Assembly: GCA_030789695.1 (NCBI GenBank)
Contig: CM061141.1
Span: 172,126,807 to 172,190,806 of the forward strand
Direction: 5' to 3'
DNA from: Scilla litardierei
Lineage: Eukaryota > Streptophyta > Magnoliopsida > Asparagales > Asparagaceae
Length of the DNA: 64,000 nt
Shown here: piece after piece, positions 11,324 to 24,100 of the stretch
Position numbering within the stretch: the first letter of the stretch is position 1
Layout: each line of letters begins with the position of its first letter
Translations under genes and position numbers: made by a program
The notes under the pieces: model-generated
Seen by the model: the letters and a program-made list of their open reading frames with translations, nothing else
Databases searched by the model: none
What the model was told of the DNA's origin: nothing

Positions 11324-14300
11324 ATAAGATTTGTATATATCATTTTCTGAGCTTGGTGCTATTTTCTACATTTTATGAAAGATATGTGTCTTTTTATTAA
11401 TTGATATGATTTTATAGCCTAAATTTGTCTCCTCTTATTTTCCAGTTGAAGATGGCGTTCTTTTTATTAAATGAAATGATTTTTTGGCCTAATTTTGTAT
11501 TCTCTTATTTTTCATTTTAAGATGGCGATCTCTCAGTTCCAACAGACATTTTTGCGGATTTTAATGAGCTCTAGACTGTTTTCGCTTTTTTGGAAGATAT
11601 GCATCATTTTATTAAATGATATGATATTTTGGCCTAATTTTGTCTTCTCTTATACTCCAGTTAAAGATCACTGGTTCCAACGGAAATTTTTGCAGATTTT
11701 TCTGTGTTCCTGGCTATTTTCCACTTTTTGGAAGATATGTATCATTTTATTAAATGATGTGATATTTTGGCCTAATTTCATCTTCTCATATTTATAAGTT
11801 GAATATGGTGATCTCCCTGTTCCAATGGATATTTTTGCAGATTTTTCTTGGTTTGTGGATTTTTTTTCTATTTTTTCTGGAAGTTATGAATCTTTTTATT
11901 AAATGATATGATTTTTGGCCTAATTTTGTCTTCTTTTTTCAGTTAAATATTGAGATCTCCCGGTTCCAACGGAAATTTGTATGGATTTCGATGCTATTTT
12001 CTACATTTTATGGCAGATATGCATCTTTTTATTAAATGATATGATTTTTTTGCCTAATTTTGTCTTCTTTTATTTTTTCAGTTGAAGATGGTGATCTCCC
12101 GGTTCCAATGGATATTTTTTCGCATTTTTCTGAGCTCCGAGCTATTTTCTACATTTTCTGTACGATATGAATTTTTATAATAAATGATTAGGTTTTTATA
12201 ACGCAATTTTATCTTCTATTATTATTCAGTTGATGATGGAGATCTCCCTGTTCCAATGGACATTTTTTCTCGATTTTTTGACCTCGGTGCTATTTTCTAT
12301 ATTTTTAGGAAGTTATGGATCTTTTTATTAAATGATATCAATTTTTGACCTAATTTTTTCTTCTCTCATTTTTCAGTTGAAGATAGCGATCTCTCGATTT
12401 CAAATAATATTTTTGTGGATTTTTTGAGCTCCGGGGCTATTTTCTACATTTTCGGGAAGTTTTGGATCTTTTTATTAAATGATATGATTTTTATAGCCTA
12501 ATTTTGTCTTCTCTTATTTTTTTTCACTTGAAGATGGCCATCTCCCGGTTTCAATGGACATTTTTGCATATTTTTCTTAGCTTGAGCCTATTTTTCTATA
12601 TTTTCTGGAAGATATGTATCTTTTTATGAAAAGTTATGATTATTTGGCCTAATTTTATTTTCTCTTTTTTAATTTGAAGATGGGATCTCCCGGTTACAAT
12701 GGAGATTTGTGCCGAGTTTTTAGGCTCTGTACTATTTTCTATATTTTTGTAAAATATGAATTTTATATTAAATGATATGATTTTTATAACCTAATTTTGC
12801 CTTCTGTTATTTTTCAGTTGAAGATGATGATCTCTCGGTTCCAAGGGGACATTTTTTTATTTTTCTGAGATCGGGCTATTTTTTTAAATTCTCAAGAAGT
12901 TATGGATCTTTTTTATTAAATGATACGATTTTTGGCCTAATTTTGTCTGCTTTTATTTGTCAGTTGAAAATAGTGATCTCCCTTGTCCAACGATTTTGCG
13001 TATTATTCGAACCTGGGACTATTTTCTAAATTTTCTTGAAGATATGAATATTTTTATTAAATGGTATTATTTTTGGCCTAATTTTTTTGTCTTATTTTTC
13101 AGTTGAAGATGGCGATCTCCGAGTTCCAACGGACAATTTTGTGGATTTTTATAATCTCGGTGCTATTTTCTACATTTTTTATAAATGATATGATTTAATA
13201 GCCTACGTTTGTCTTCTCTTATTTTTTTCTGTTTTTAAGTTGAAGATGGCGATCTCCCGGTTCCAATAGACATTTTTGCAGATTTTTCTTAGCTTGAGTC
13301 TGTTTTTTATACATTTTCTTAAATATATGTATCCTTTTATGAAATGATACGATTTTTGGCCTAATTTTGTCTTCTCTATTTTTCAGATGAAGATGACGAT
13401 CTCCCGGTTTCAACAACATTTTAGCGGATTTTTCTGAGCTTCGAGGTATTTTCTACATTTTCTGCAAGATATGAAACTTTATATTAGATGATATGATTTT
13501 TATAGCCTAATTTAGTCCACTTATTTTTCAGTTGAAGATGGCAATCTCCTGGTTCCAACGAATATTTTTGCCGAATTTTTTGAGTTCGGTGCTATTTTCT
13601 ACATTTTATGGAAGATATTGAACTTTTTATTAAATGATATGATTTTTATAACCTACATTTGTCTTCTCTAATTTTTCCTGAGCTCCATGCTATTTATTAT
13701 AAATTCTAGAAGATATGGATCTTTATATTAAATGAAACGATTTTTATGTTCTAATTTTGTCTTCTTTTATTTTTCTGTTGGGATGGCAATCTCTCGGTGC
13801 CAACAAACATTTTTGCATATTATTCTGACCTTGGGCTTTTTTCTAAATTTTTTTGGAATATATGTATATTTTTATTTAATGATATGATTTTTGGCATAAT
13901 TTTGACGTCTCTTATTTTTTTAGTTGAAGATGGCGATCTCCCGGTTCCAACGGACGTTTTTGCAGATATTTATGAGATCGGTCCTATTTTCTTTTTTATG
14001 AAAGATAAGGATCTTTTTATTAAATGAAATGATTTTTATTACCTACATTATTTGTCTTCTCTTATGTTTTCCATTTGAAGATGGAATTCTATCCGTTCCA
14101 ACAGACATTTTTGCAGATTTTTTATTAGCTTGGGACCATTTTTCTGCCTCTTCGGGAAGATACATATACTTTAATTAAATTATATGTTTTTTGGCTCAAT
14201 CTTATCTTCTCTTTTTTCAGTTGAAGATGGCGATCCCCCGGTTCCAATTCACATTTGTGCGGGTTTTTGAACTCCGGGATATTTTCTACATTTGAGAAAT

Positions 14301-14354
14301 CAAAATGACATGCAAATATACAGAAAAAAGGTGTAAAATATGAGCCGATCAAAA

Positions 14355-14366
14355 TCCCCCAAGCTT
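14355..14366 (-). other. Polypurine tract of the Athila/Tat-like element
   Basis: Read on the minus strand this is AAGCTTGGGGGA, preceded by GAGGACGAGTAAGAGGT. A GACGAG...CTTGGGGG arrangement is typical just before the 3' LTR of many plant Tat/Athila elements. A similar AAGCTTGGGGGAG lies at 15805-15817, preceded by a CATTGAGGACAATGTG stretch, so the motif occurs twice in this element. Confidence 0.6.
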
Positions 14367-16342
14367 ACCTCTTACTCGTCCTCGAGGAAGACGAATAACG
14401 AAGCTCACTGGGAGGTAAAAATAAGAAAAATGTAAAGAATACGAAGTGGAAGGGGTCGCTAGATTATTCTCTCAGATCTCAAGCCATAAGCTATACATCA
14501 CGATAACTCGGAAAATACGAATCACATGCTATAAAGATTTCATATCTTACTTAAACATGGTACTTGCAAGCTTTTAAGAACAACAAAAGGGACTCTCTAA
14601 ATTCATACAATCAATTCATATCCACATCATGCATTTCATAGAATTTAATATACAAATCATTGGTGACGCACTTTTCAATCAAGAGTTATAACAGAAGCAT
14701 ATCAGAATCACACCAAGCATGGAGAATGGAATAAATCATGGCATTCACTTATTTATATCGAATCATAAGAATTCTCCATAACTAAAGTATTTGCTAAGTT
14801 TCAGCATTATCAAACTTCTCCATTCATGCAGTTCTCCACTCTAATGTCGCACTCACTCATATGGTCAAGTGAATTCACCCCTCCAAGCTTAGCTTGATGC
14901 ATCGCATCTAAAGGAATATGATAGTGGAAAATGGGATTTTTGCCTTGGTTTTCCCAAGTATTTTGTGACTCCAATAATGAGATAGAGAAATATTTTTCTT
15001 TTTCTTTTTGAACTTTTTGTTTCTCATATTTCTTTTTGGATTTTTGTAGGAGCTATGTGATTTGTATTTTTGGTTTTTGGCTCCTTTTTAGCTTTTTGTA
15101 CTTTTTGGAGGTAACCTTTTTTTATGTAGAGATATTTGGGGAATAGATGTGATATAAGTAGCATTAGGAGGTGAACTCAAGTGACATGTAGAGAATAAAA
15201 AGATATATGTGGAGAAGGAAATGGTGTCACACTCGGTTCACTCTAAGATGTGCACAAATGATTAAATAAGATAAATTCATTAACTAAACTCATATGCAAG
15301 CGTGGATATTCTCAATCATTTCATAAATAGTGAAGTTAAGCAAGAGTGAAATCATATTAAACATGCAACAGAAGGTGAATAAGATGCGTGAATCTTGGTG
15401 CACTTCCAACAAAAGTATACTAAACACTAATCCTTACATTCAGCTTCAATTAATATCATGCATTCATATAGAGGAATCATTAAAAGAATATATAAGCAAG
15501 CACATGGATAGCAGGATACTGAAATACTCCAAACAACATGGCAAGCGTAGTAAGCATCGTGATGGCTACTAAAGCAATAAGAGATATCATCATAAGGAAC
15601 ATATCTAGCAAAAAGAGGAAAAGAAAATAAAGAAATAAAAATAAAAAAGAGGAAAGAAAAGAAAAACAAGCACACAATATGAAGCATGAACACACATAAA
15701 AGGAAAATAAGATGGAAAAATAAAAAAGATGATGCAAATTTTTTGAAAAAATCTAAAAACCCTAAAAATAGAGTAAACGTGTAACTAAATGGCATGTAAA
15801 TGCACTCCCCCAAGCTTAAACTTCACATTGTCCTCAATGTGATCATAATGGAAGAATATGAGGAACAACGATAAATATGGGGGGAATGAAAAATGATGAA
15901 ATGAATGAAATGAAATCCTAATGCAATTAATACACATATAATGATGCATGAGAGCGCCTTCCGCCAAGCTTATACCAAAAAATCCTATTCAAATGACTCG
16001 ATCAAAAATGTCACGGCTTTGCTAAGCGGGATCGAGTCAAACAAATAAGGATGTGAGTATTCACTTGAAAGAGATGCTCGATGGGTGGTGAGCAAAAATG
16101 ATGTGGCACATCAAAATGTGAAGATGGCAATCAATAGCATATAATGGGTTTGGGATGTAAAAGATTATTGTTGCCGTCATATGAGGTGATATTTATTCAA
16201 AACTGACTAATCAAAAAAATATATATGGTCCTCCGAGAGGATTCGTGTTTATTGAAAGCATGAAATACTACAATATTGGATTGATGTCACCTATAGCAAA
16301 AGGAGGATCCAGTATCTTTGCCGGTGTCGGCAACTGCTCCAA
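14367..16342 (-). other. Non-coding 3' region of the Athila/Tat-like element
   Basis: About 1.9 kb with no convincing gene. It includes an A-rich low-complexity patch on the plus strand (about 15600-15740) and a second polypurine motif near 15805-15817. A short minus-strand frame ending near 15785 reads IEDNVKFKLGG, a phrase I recall from the env/3' region of Athila-type elements. This supports the family call but not a functional protein. Confidence 0.5.
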
Positions 16343-17044
16343 CTACTCCTTCTGTGGCTCCGCCAGTTGTATGTGTCCATGGACTCCATTACATTCCAGC
16401 AATACGGCTCTAAGCATCTTTCCAAGGACTCCACTTGTACCCTGCAAGAGATAAGCCGCATCAATCTGATGTGAATAATTATTCCCCAAAATAAATGTAT
16501 TCCAAAGAGGGTCATCAACATAAGTATTTAAAATTAAAGGTGGTTGACAACACTTCCCTGGAAATAAATATCTACTCTCGTGCACTACGTCGACCAACTC
16601 CTCGTTGTTTGCCTCTGGTTCTTCAGGTAGCTTTGGCATATAAGCGTGGGTCTCATCAGGCAACTCCTCATCATTGTCAGACTTATCCCATCGCACCTCC
16701 TGATCATATTCATATGCGTCTATGGATGCTAACTCCTCGCTCTCCTCCTCGTATATGTTCCATTGTGCCTCTTGATCATATGTATGTGTATCCTGCAAAA
16801 GGTGCAATGAGTCGTCAAAATCTGAACCATAGTGAACATCATACACGGGAGTGGAATCAAATGTAAAGGGCGAGGGAGTAAAGAGATTTCCCTGAAGGGG
16901 AGCCATAATCTCTGTGGGATAGTCCTCGGCGTCAGTGGAAGGGTGGTCCTCTGAGAGATGCTCAGCCTCTGTAGAAAGCGGGGATGGCTGCGATAGATCG
17001 AAAGGAGGGGCACAATTCGGGCTCCATCTGTGTGCAGATGTCAT
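16343..17044 (-). pseudogene. Acidic ORF of the Athila/Tat-like element
   Basis: A 233-codon open frame rich in Asp, Glu, Ser and Pro, with loosely repeated segments such as YDQEAQW and YDQEVRW. I recognise no domain. Upstream (17045-17270) a second minus-strand frame carries similarly acidic sequence and a GVYAL phrase that echoes GVYASL in the gag-like ORF. The real reading frame therefore probably shifts here, and a segment may have been duplicated. It may be the C-terminal part of gag or an accessory region. Its function is unknown. Confidence 0.4.
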
Positions 17045-17419
17045 CGTCCCAAATCACGTCCTCCTTTATGGTCTGCTCCGCTACTGTAGACATGACCTCC
17101 TCAATAATATCCTCTGATGGTATAGGCTGCTCTGACTCATGTGGGTGGCATGGGGAGGCGACGAAGACACAAGGTGGCTCAATGGGCTCATGTATCTCAA
17201 CAGTGGTGTAAAAATGGGTCTTGTACCACTCAACTAGAGCGTATACTCCATCATCAATTGTGCCTGTGGAAGAGATACAATGAGTAATAAAGTTTTGAAA
17301 TCTGAGCTCAAAAGGATCACATGCCGTTATTGTTAATGGACGGTTTCTCGAACTACGTCGACAATGTTTCTCAATAGGTCCATATATGTGTCCTCCTTCG
17401 GCAGCTCAGCTGTCTCTAT

Positions 17420-17869
17420 TTATGGAGCGTTGATGGTGTAAATGTGGATATAGTCACCTTTAAGTGAAGCATACACTCCATCTATGATAGTACATGCACC
17501 AGAGACATTAGCCATAACGAAATCGATGAATACTTGGTCGGACGGTTTACCTACCATAACGATTAGTGAACTGGTACATTGAGCATCATCTATCATTTGC
17601 TCCAAGGTTGCTGCCAACTGCAGATCACTGAACTTTTCCACTTGCATCCTCTTCATAAACTCACGTGAGGGTCCCTTTAGCCTTCTAGCGAAGATATCAA
17701 ATAGCTTGGAACCATCCCACTCATGGTCTGACCCCGTCTGGAACATTCCTAACATTCTTTCAAACCTGGACAAGGCTTTCCTGAAGGATTCTCCATCAGC
17801 CTGACAGAACATAGCGAGATATATGTAGGATTGTTTAAAACCCGGTCGTATCTTTGGAAGCACCATCAC
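17420..17869 (-). pseudogene. Gag-like protein of the Athila/Tat-like element
   Basis: A 149-codon frame containing GESFRKALSRFERML followed by LFDIFARRLKGPSREFM. This fits the Retrotrans_gag pattern of plant Ty3/gypsy elements (an ESL..F..RF motif, then an F..GL...R motif). It is shorter than a normal gag and lacks a zinc knuckle. It lies about 210 bp downstream of the putative primer binding site, the expected place for gag. An A-rich leader (about 17940-18030) separates them. Confidence 0.55.
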
Positions 17870-17974
17870 CTTATCAACTGTACCTGATCAAGCAAAGTAG
17901 ACAACCTGGAAAAGACGTCAGTGGTACAAAGAGAGATAAAGAAAATAATAACAGCAAGTGGTGGGAAAAAAATC

Positions 17975-18028
17975 TATCTATTTGTTTTTTTTGTTTTTTT
18001 TTGTTTTTTTTGTTTTTTTGTTCTTTTT
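17975..18028. repeat. Low-complexity T-rich tract
   Basis: On the plus strand, runs of seven to nine T are interrupted by single G or C bases. On the element's coding strand it is an A-rich leader between the primer binding site and gag. It probably arose by replication slippage. Confidence 0.8.
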
Positions 18029-18082
18029 TTAAACGCATTCTAATCGACCTAATTGTGACAAATTGGCACCGAACAGGAAACA

Positions 18083-18102
18083 CCTCTTCGGCAATGTCAC
18101 CA
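18083..18102 (-). other. Degenerate primer binding site
   Basis: The minus strand reads TGGTGACATTGCCGAAGAGG. It matches the Athila/Tat primer site TGGCGCCGTTGCCGGGGA at most positions, and most differences look like methylated-C decay (CG to TG or CA). It abuts the satellite, which places the lost 5' LTR exactly at this junction. Confidence 0.55.
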
Positions 18103-18112
18103 AAAACTCTCG

Positions 18113-21100
18113 GATCCAACGATCTCTCGGTTCCAACGAAATACGGCGAACTCTCGGTTCCAACGAACCTTTTTGCGAATTTTTCTTAGCTCCGGGCAAT
18201 TTTTAACATTTTCTTTAAGACATGGATGTTTATATTAAATGATATAATTTTTATAGCCTAATTTTTTATTCCCTTATTTTTCAGCTGAAGTTGGATAGTT
18301 TCAGGCTCCAACAGATTTTTAGCGGATTTTTCTGAGATATGGGCTAATTTCTACATTTTCTAAAGGATATGAATCATTTCATTAAATGATATGATTTTTT
18401 GCCCTTATTTTGTCCTCTCTTATTTTTCTGTTGAAGATGGCGATCCCACGGTTCCAACGGACATTTTTGCGGATTTTTATGAGCTCATGACTTTTTTCTA
18501 CAGTTTATTGAAGATATGTATCTGTTTATTAAATGATATGATTTTTATCGCCTAATTTTTACTTCTCTTATTTTTTATTTGAAAATGTTTATTTGCCGAT
18601 TCCAACAGAAATTTTTGCGGATTTTTTCTGAACTCTAGGCTATTTTCTACATTTTCTGTAAGATATGAATCTTTATATTAAATGATATGATTTTTATGGC
18701 CAAATTTTTTTCTTTTAATTTTTTCGTTGAAGACGGCAAACTCCCGGTTCCAACAGACATTTTCGCAGATTTTTTTGAGCTACGTGATATTTTCTATATT
18801 TTCTGTAAGATAAGAATCTTTATATTAAATGATATGATTTTTATAGCCTAATTTTGCATTCTCTTATTTTTAAGGTGAAGATGGCGATCTCCCGGTTCAT
18901 ACGGACATTTTTGCGGATTTTTCTCAGTGCGGGGCTATTTTCTATAGTTTACTGAAGATATGGAAATTTTAATTAAATGATATGATTTTTATAGACTAAG
19001 TTTGTCTTCTCTTATTTTGTAGCTGAAAATGCAAACTCTCAGTTCGGCCGGACATTTTTACTGCTTTTTAACCTCGAGACTATTTTCTACATTTTCTGGA
19101 AGATATGGATCTTTTTATTAATTTTTATGATTTTTTGGCCTAATTTTGTCTTGTTTTACTTTTCAGATGAAGATGGCGATCTCCTGGTTCCAACTGACAT
19201 TTTTACGGATTTTTCGTCACTCCAGACTATTTTCTATATTTTCTGTAAGATACAGATCTTTAGAATAAATGATATGATTTTATAGCCAAATTTTGTCTTC
19301 TCTTATTTTTTGTTGAAGATTATGATCTCCCGACGGATATTTTTGTGGATGTTCTGAGCTCAGGGCTATTTTTTTCATTTTATTGCAGATATGGACCTTT
19401 TTATTAAATGATATGATTTTTGTAGACTATTTTTGTCTTCACATATTTTTTTCAGTTGTTCATAGCGATCTCCCGGTTCCAACATACATCTTTGCAAATT
19501 TTTCCGAGCTCGAAACTATTTTTCTACATTTTAGATAATTTATGGATATTTTTATTAAATGATATGATTTTTTGGCCTAATTTTATCCTCTTTTCTTATT
19601 TGAAGATGTGGAACTCACGTTTCCAATAGACATTATTGCATATTTTTCTTAGCTCGGGAATATTTTCTATATTTTATTGAAGAAGTGATTCATTTTATTA
19701 AATGATACTATTTTAAGGACTAAATTTGTCTTCTCTTATTTTTCAGTTGAAGATGGTGATATCCCGTTTCCAACGGAATATTTTGCAGATTTTTCTAATC
19801 TCGGGGCTATTTTCTAAATTTTATTAAAGATATGTATTTTTTATTAAATGATATGATTTTTATAGCTTAAGTTTGTCTTGTCTTATTTTTCATTTGAATG
19901 TGGCGATCTCTCGGTTCCAACAGACATTTTTGCGGATTTTTTATTGAAGATATAAATATTTTTATTAAATGAAATGATTTGTTAATCTGGCGATCTCAAT
20001 GTTCCAATGACTTTTTTGCGGATTTTTCTGATCTTGGGCTATTTTTCTCCATTTTATGGAAGATATGTATCTTTTTATTAAATGAAATGAGTTTTGGACT
20101 AATTTTATCTTCTCTAACTTTTTTCATTAAAAATGGCGATCTTCTGATTTTACCGGACATTTTTTCAGATTTTTTCTGATCTCTGGGCACTATTCTATAT
20201 TTACTGTAAGATATGAATCTTTATATTAAATGATATGATTTTTATAGCCTATTTTTTCTTCTCTTATTTTTTAGTTGATGATGGCAATTCCCGGTTACAA
20301 GGGAATGTTTGCGTATTTTTCTGAGCTCGGGGCTATTTTCTATATTTTCTGGAAGATAAATGATCATTTTATTAATTGATTTTATTTTTGTTGCCTTATT
20401 TTGTCTTCTCTTATTTTCTAGTTGATGATGTCGATCTTTTTATTAAATGATATGATTTTTGGCCTTATTTTGTCTTCTCTTATATTTCGGTTGAAGATGG
20501 TGATCTTCAGGTTCCAACGGACATTTTTGAGGATTTTTCTGAAAAGCTGGACTATTTTTCATACATTCAGGAAGATATGGATCCTTTTATTAAATGATAT
20601 CTGAGAAGACAAAATTAGGCCAAAATGTCCGTGGAAATCGGGAAATCGCCATCTTCAACAGAAATATAAGAGACGACAAAATTTAGAACCGGGAAATCGC
20701 CATCTTCATCTATAAAAATGTTCATTGTAATCGGGATATCGCCATCTTCAACTGATAAGATTTTTATATATCATTTTCTGAGCTTGGTGCTATTTTCTAT
20801 ATTTTATGAAAGGTATATATCTTTTTATTAATTGATAAGATTTTTATAGCCTAAATTTGTCTTCTCTTATTTTCCAGTTGAAGATGGCAATCTATTTACT
20901 AAATGATTTGATTTTAAAGCCTAATTTTTTCTACTCTTATATTCCAGTTGAAGATGGTGATCTCCCTGTTCCAACAGATATTTTTGCGGATTTTTTGACC
21001 TTCGGGCTATTTTCAACATTTTTGGAAGATATGTATCATTTTGTTAAATGATTTCATATTTTGGCCTTATTTTGTCTTCTATTATTTTTTTAGTTGAAGG

Positions 21101-24100
21101 TTGTGATCTCCCGATTCCAGCTGAAATTTTGCAGATTTTTCTGAGCTCGGGGCTATTTTCTACACTTTCTGGAAGATAAGAATCTTTATATTAAATTATA
21201 TGATTTTTATATCCTGATTTTTTTCTCTTAGTTTTCAGTTTAAGATGGCGATTCCCAGTTCCAACGACATTTTTGCAGAATTTTCTGAGCATTAGGGTAT
21301 TTCTACATTTTATTAAATATATGGATCTCTTTATTAAATGGCAAGATTTTTATAGGTAATTTTGTCTGCTCAGTTGAAGATGGCGATCTCCAGGTTCCAA
21401 CAGACATTTTTGCGTATTTTTCTTAGCATTGGGATTTTTTTCAACATTTTCAAGAAGATATGAACCGTTTTATTAAATGATATGATTTTTTGGCCTAATT
21501 TTGTCCCCTCTTTTTTTCAGTTAAAGATGGCGATCACACGGTTTCAATGGATATTTTGCGTATTTTTAGAGCTCGGTGCTATTTTCTACATTTTATGGCA
21601 AATATGTACCTTTGTATTAAACAATATGATTTTTTGGCCTAATTTTGTCTTCTCTTATTTTCTAGTTGATGATGTTGATCTCCTGGTTCGAACGGACATT
21701 TTTTCGGATTTTCTAAACTCCAAGCCATTTTTTGCATTTTCTATATGATATGAATCTTTATATTAAGGATATGATTTTTATATCCTAATTTTTTCTTCTT
21801 TTATTATTTAGTTGAAGATGGTGAACCCTCGATTCTAAAGGACATTTTTGCCGATTTTTATGAGGTTGGGGCTAGTTTGTACACTTTCTGGAAGATACGA
21901 ATCTTTATATTAAATGATATAATTTTTATATCCTAAGTTTTTCTTCTCTTATTTTTTCAGTTGAAGATGGCGATCTCCCGGTTCCAACGAACATTTTTGT
22001 GGGGTTTTCTAAGCTCAGTGCTATTTTCTACATTGTCGGAAATTTATGTATCTTTTTATTAAATGATATGATTTTTATAGCTTAAGTTTGTCTTCTAATA
22101 TTTTTTTAGTTGAAGATGGAGATCTCTCGGTACCAACAGATGTTTTTCGCGTATTTTTTGAGTTCGGTGCTATTTTCTATATTTTATGGAAGATTTATAA
22201 AATTTTATTAAATAATTCTTTTTTATATCCTACATTCATCTTTTCTTATTTTTTAAGTTGAAGATGGCGATCTCCCGGTTCCAATGGACATTTTTGCAGA
22301 TTTTTTAGCTTGATACTATTTTTCTTCATTTTTGGGAAGATATTTATCTTTTAATGAAATGATGTGATTTTTTGGCCTAATTTTGTCTTCTCTTTTTTAC
22401 TTTGAAGATGGCGATCTGCTGATTCCAAGGGACATTTGTGCATATTTATTTTGAACTATGGGCTATTTTCAATATTTTTGTATAATATGAATCTTTATAT
22501 TAAATGATTCATTTTTATAACCTATTTTTGCCATCTCTTATTTTTTCAGTTGAAGATGGAGATCTATCGGTTCCATAGGACATTTTTACGGATTTTTCTG
22601 AGCTTGGGACTATTTTTTAATATTTTTGAGAATTTATGGCTCTTTTTAATAAATGATATGATTTATTGGCCAAATTTTGTCTTCTTTTATTTTTCAGTTG
22701 AAGATAGCGATCTCCCATTTCTAACGGACATTTTGCTTATTATTCTGGCCTCGGTATTTATTTTCTGAATTTTCTTGAAGATATGGATCTTTTTATTAAA
22801 TGATATGATTTTCGACCTAATTTTGTCTTCTCTTATTTTTCAGTTGAAGATGGCGATTTCACTGTTCTGACAGACAATTTTGCGGATTTTTTAAGCACGG
22901 TGCTATTTTCTACATTTTTATAAATGATATGACTTTTATTGACAATGTTTGTCTTTTCTTATTTTTTTCTATTGAAGATGGCGATCTCCCGGTTCTAATG
23001 GACATTTTTGGGGATTTTTTTAATTTGAGGCTGTTTTTCTACATTTTCTGGAAGATATGGATCCTTTGATGAAATGATATGCTTTTTGGCCTAATTTTAT
23101 CTTCTCTATTTTCACATGAAGATGACGATCTCCCAGTTCCAACGAACATTTTTTGCCGATTTTTCTGAGATCCAGGAAATTTTCTACAGTTTTTGTAAGA
23201 TATGAATCTTTATATTAAATGATATGATTTTTATAGCCTAATTTTATCTTCTCTTATTATTCAGTTGAAAACCGTGATCTTTCGGTTCCAACGAACATTT
23301 TTGCAGATTGTTTTAAGCTCGGTGCTATTTTCTACATTTTATGGAAGATATTGAACTTTTTATTAAATGATATTATTTTTATAACCTACATTTGTCTTCT
23401 CTTATTTTTTTTCAATTGAGATGGCCATCTCTCGGTTCCAACGGAAATTTTTGCGGATTTTTCTGAGCTCCAGTCTATTTTCTACATATTATGGATGATA
23501 TGGATCTTTATATTGAATGAAATGATTTTTATGGTCTTCTCTTATTTTTAAGTTGAAGATATCGATCTTTCGGTACCAACGGACATTTTTGCATATTATT
23601 CTGACCTCGTGATTATTTTCTAAATTTTCTGGAATATATGTATCTTTTTATTAAATGATATGATTTTTGGCCTAGTTGAAGATGACCGACGGACATTTTT
23701 GCGGATTTTCCTGAGCTCTGAGCTATTTTTTACATTTTATTGACGATATCTTTTTATTAAATGAGCTGATTTTTGTAGCCTAATTTTGTCTTCTTTTATT
23801 TTTCAGTTGCACATGGAGATCTTCCAGTTCCAATGGACATCATTTCGGATTTTTCTGAGCTCGAAACTATATTTCTACTTTTTCGAGAAGTTGTGGATCT
23901 TTTCATTAAATGATATGATTTTTGGCCTAATTTTATCTTCTATTTTTTAATTTGAAGATGGCGAAGTCCCGGTTCCAACAGACATTTTTCTAGATTTTTC
24001 TGAGCTCGCGAATATTTTCTACAGTTTATTGAAGTGTGGTTCATTTTAATAAATGATATGATTTTTATAGACTACATTTGTCTTCTCTTATTTTTCAGTT

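Larger units (their letters stand above)
5848..14296 (+). repeat. 148-bp satellite array, block 2
   Basis: About 57 monomers, the longest run in the window. Two common variants alternate irregularly: one with TGTAAGATATGAATC, TTATATTAAATG and TTTTTATAGCC, the other with TGGAAGATATGGATC, TTTTTATTAAATG and TTTTTGGCC. Near 11 kb it contains a special segment: a shortened monomer at about 10990, an inverted module (11169-11323), a second shortened monomer at about 11450, then monomers of the ATCATTTTATTAAATG/GATATTTTGGCC type. The block ends abruptly in mid-monomer (CTACATTT) at the Athila/Tat-like insertion. Confidence 0.95.
14297..18112 (-). mobile_element. Athila/Tat-like Ty3/gypsy internal domain, pol-less
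   Basis: Minus-strand non-satellite block. At its right (5') end is a degenerate primer binding site resembling the TGGCGCCGTTGCCGGGGA type of Athila/Tat elements (18083-18102), immediately next to the satellite, so the 5' LTR is gone. A gag-like ORF follows (17420-17869), then an acidic frame (16343-17044), then about 1.9 kb of AT-rich non-coding DNA. A polypurine tract AAGCTTGGGGGA lies at 14355-14366, and only about 58 bp of 3' LTR remain (14297-14354). No protease, RT or integrase is visible in the 3.7 kb between PBS and PPT. This points to a gag-only, non-autonomous element rather than random deletion, though internal deletion cannot be excluded. Confidence 0.7.

Noticed and set aside
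15427..15813. 128-codon minus-strand ORF rich in Phe and Leu that looks like membrane segments
   Set aside because: It is the complement of an A-rich low-complexity tract inside the Athila/Tat-like element. The hydrophobicity comes from poly-T codons, and overlapping frames look the same.
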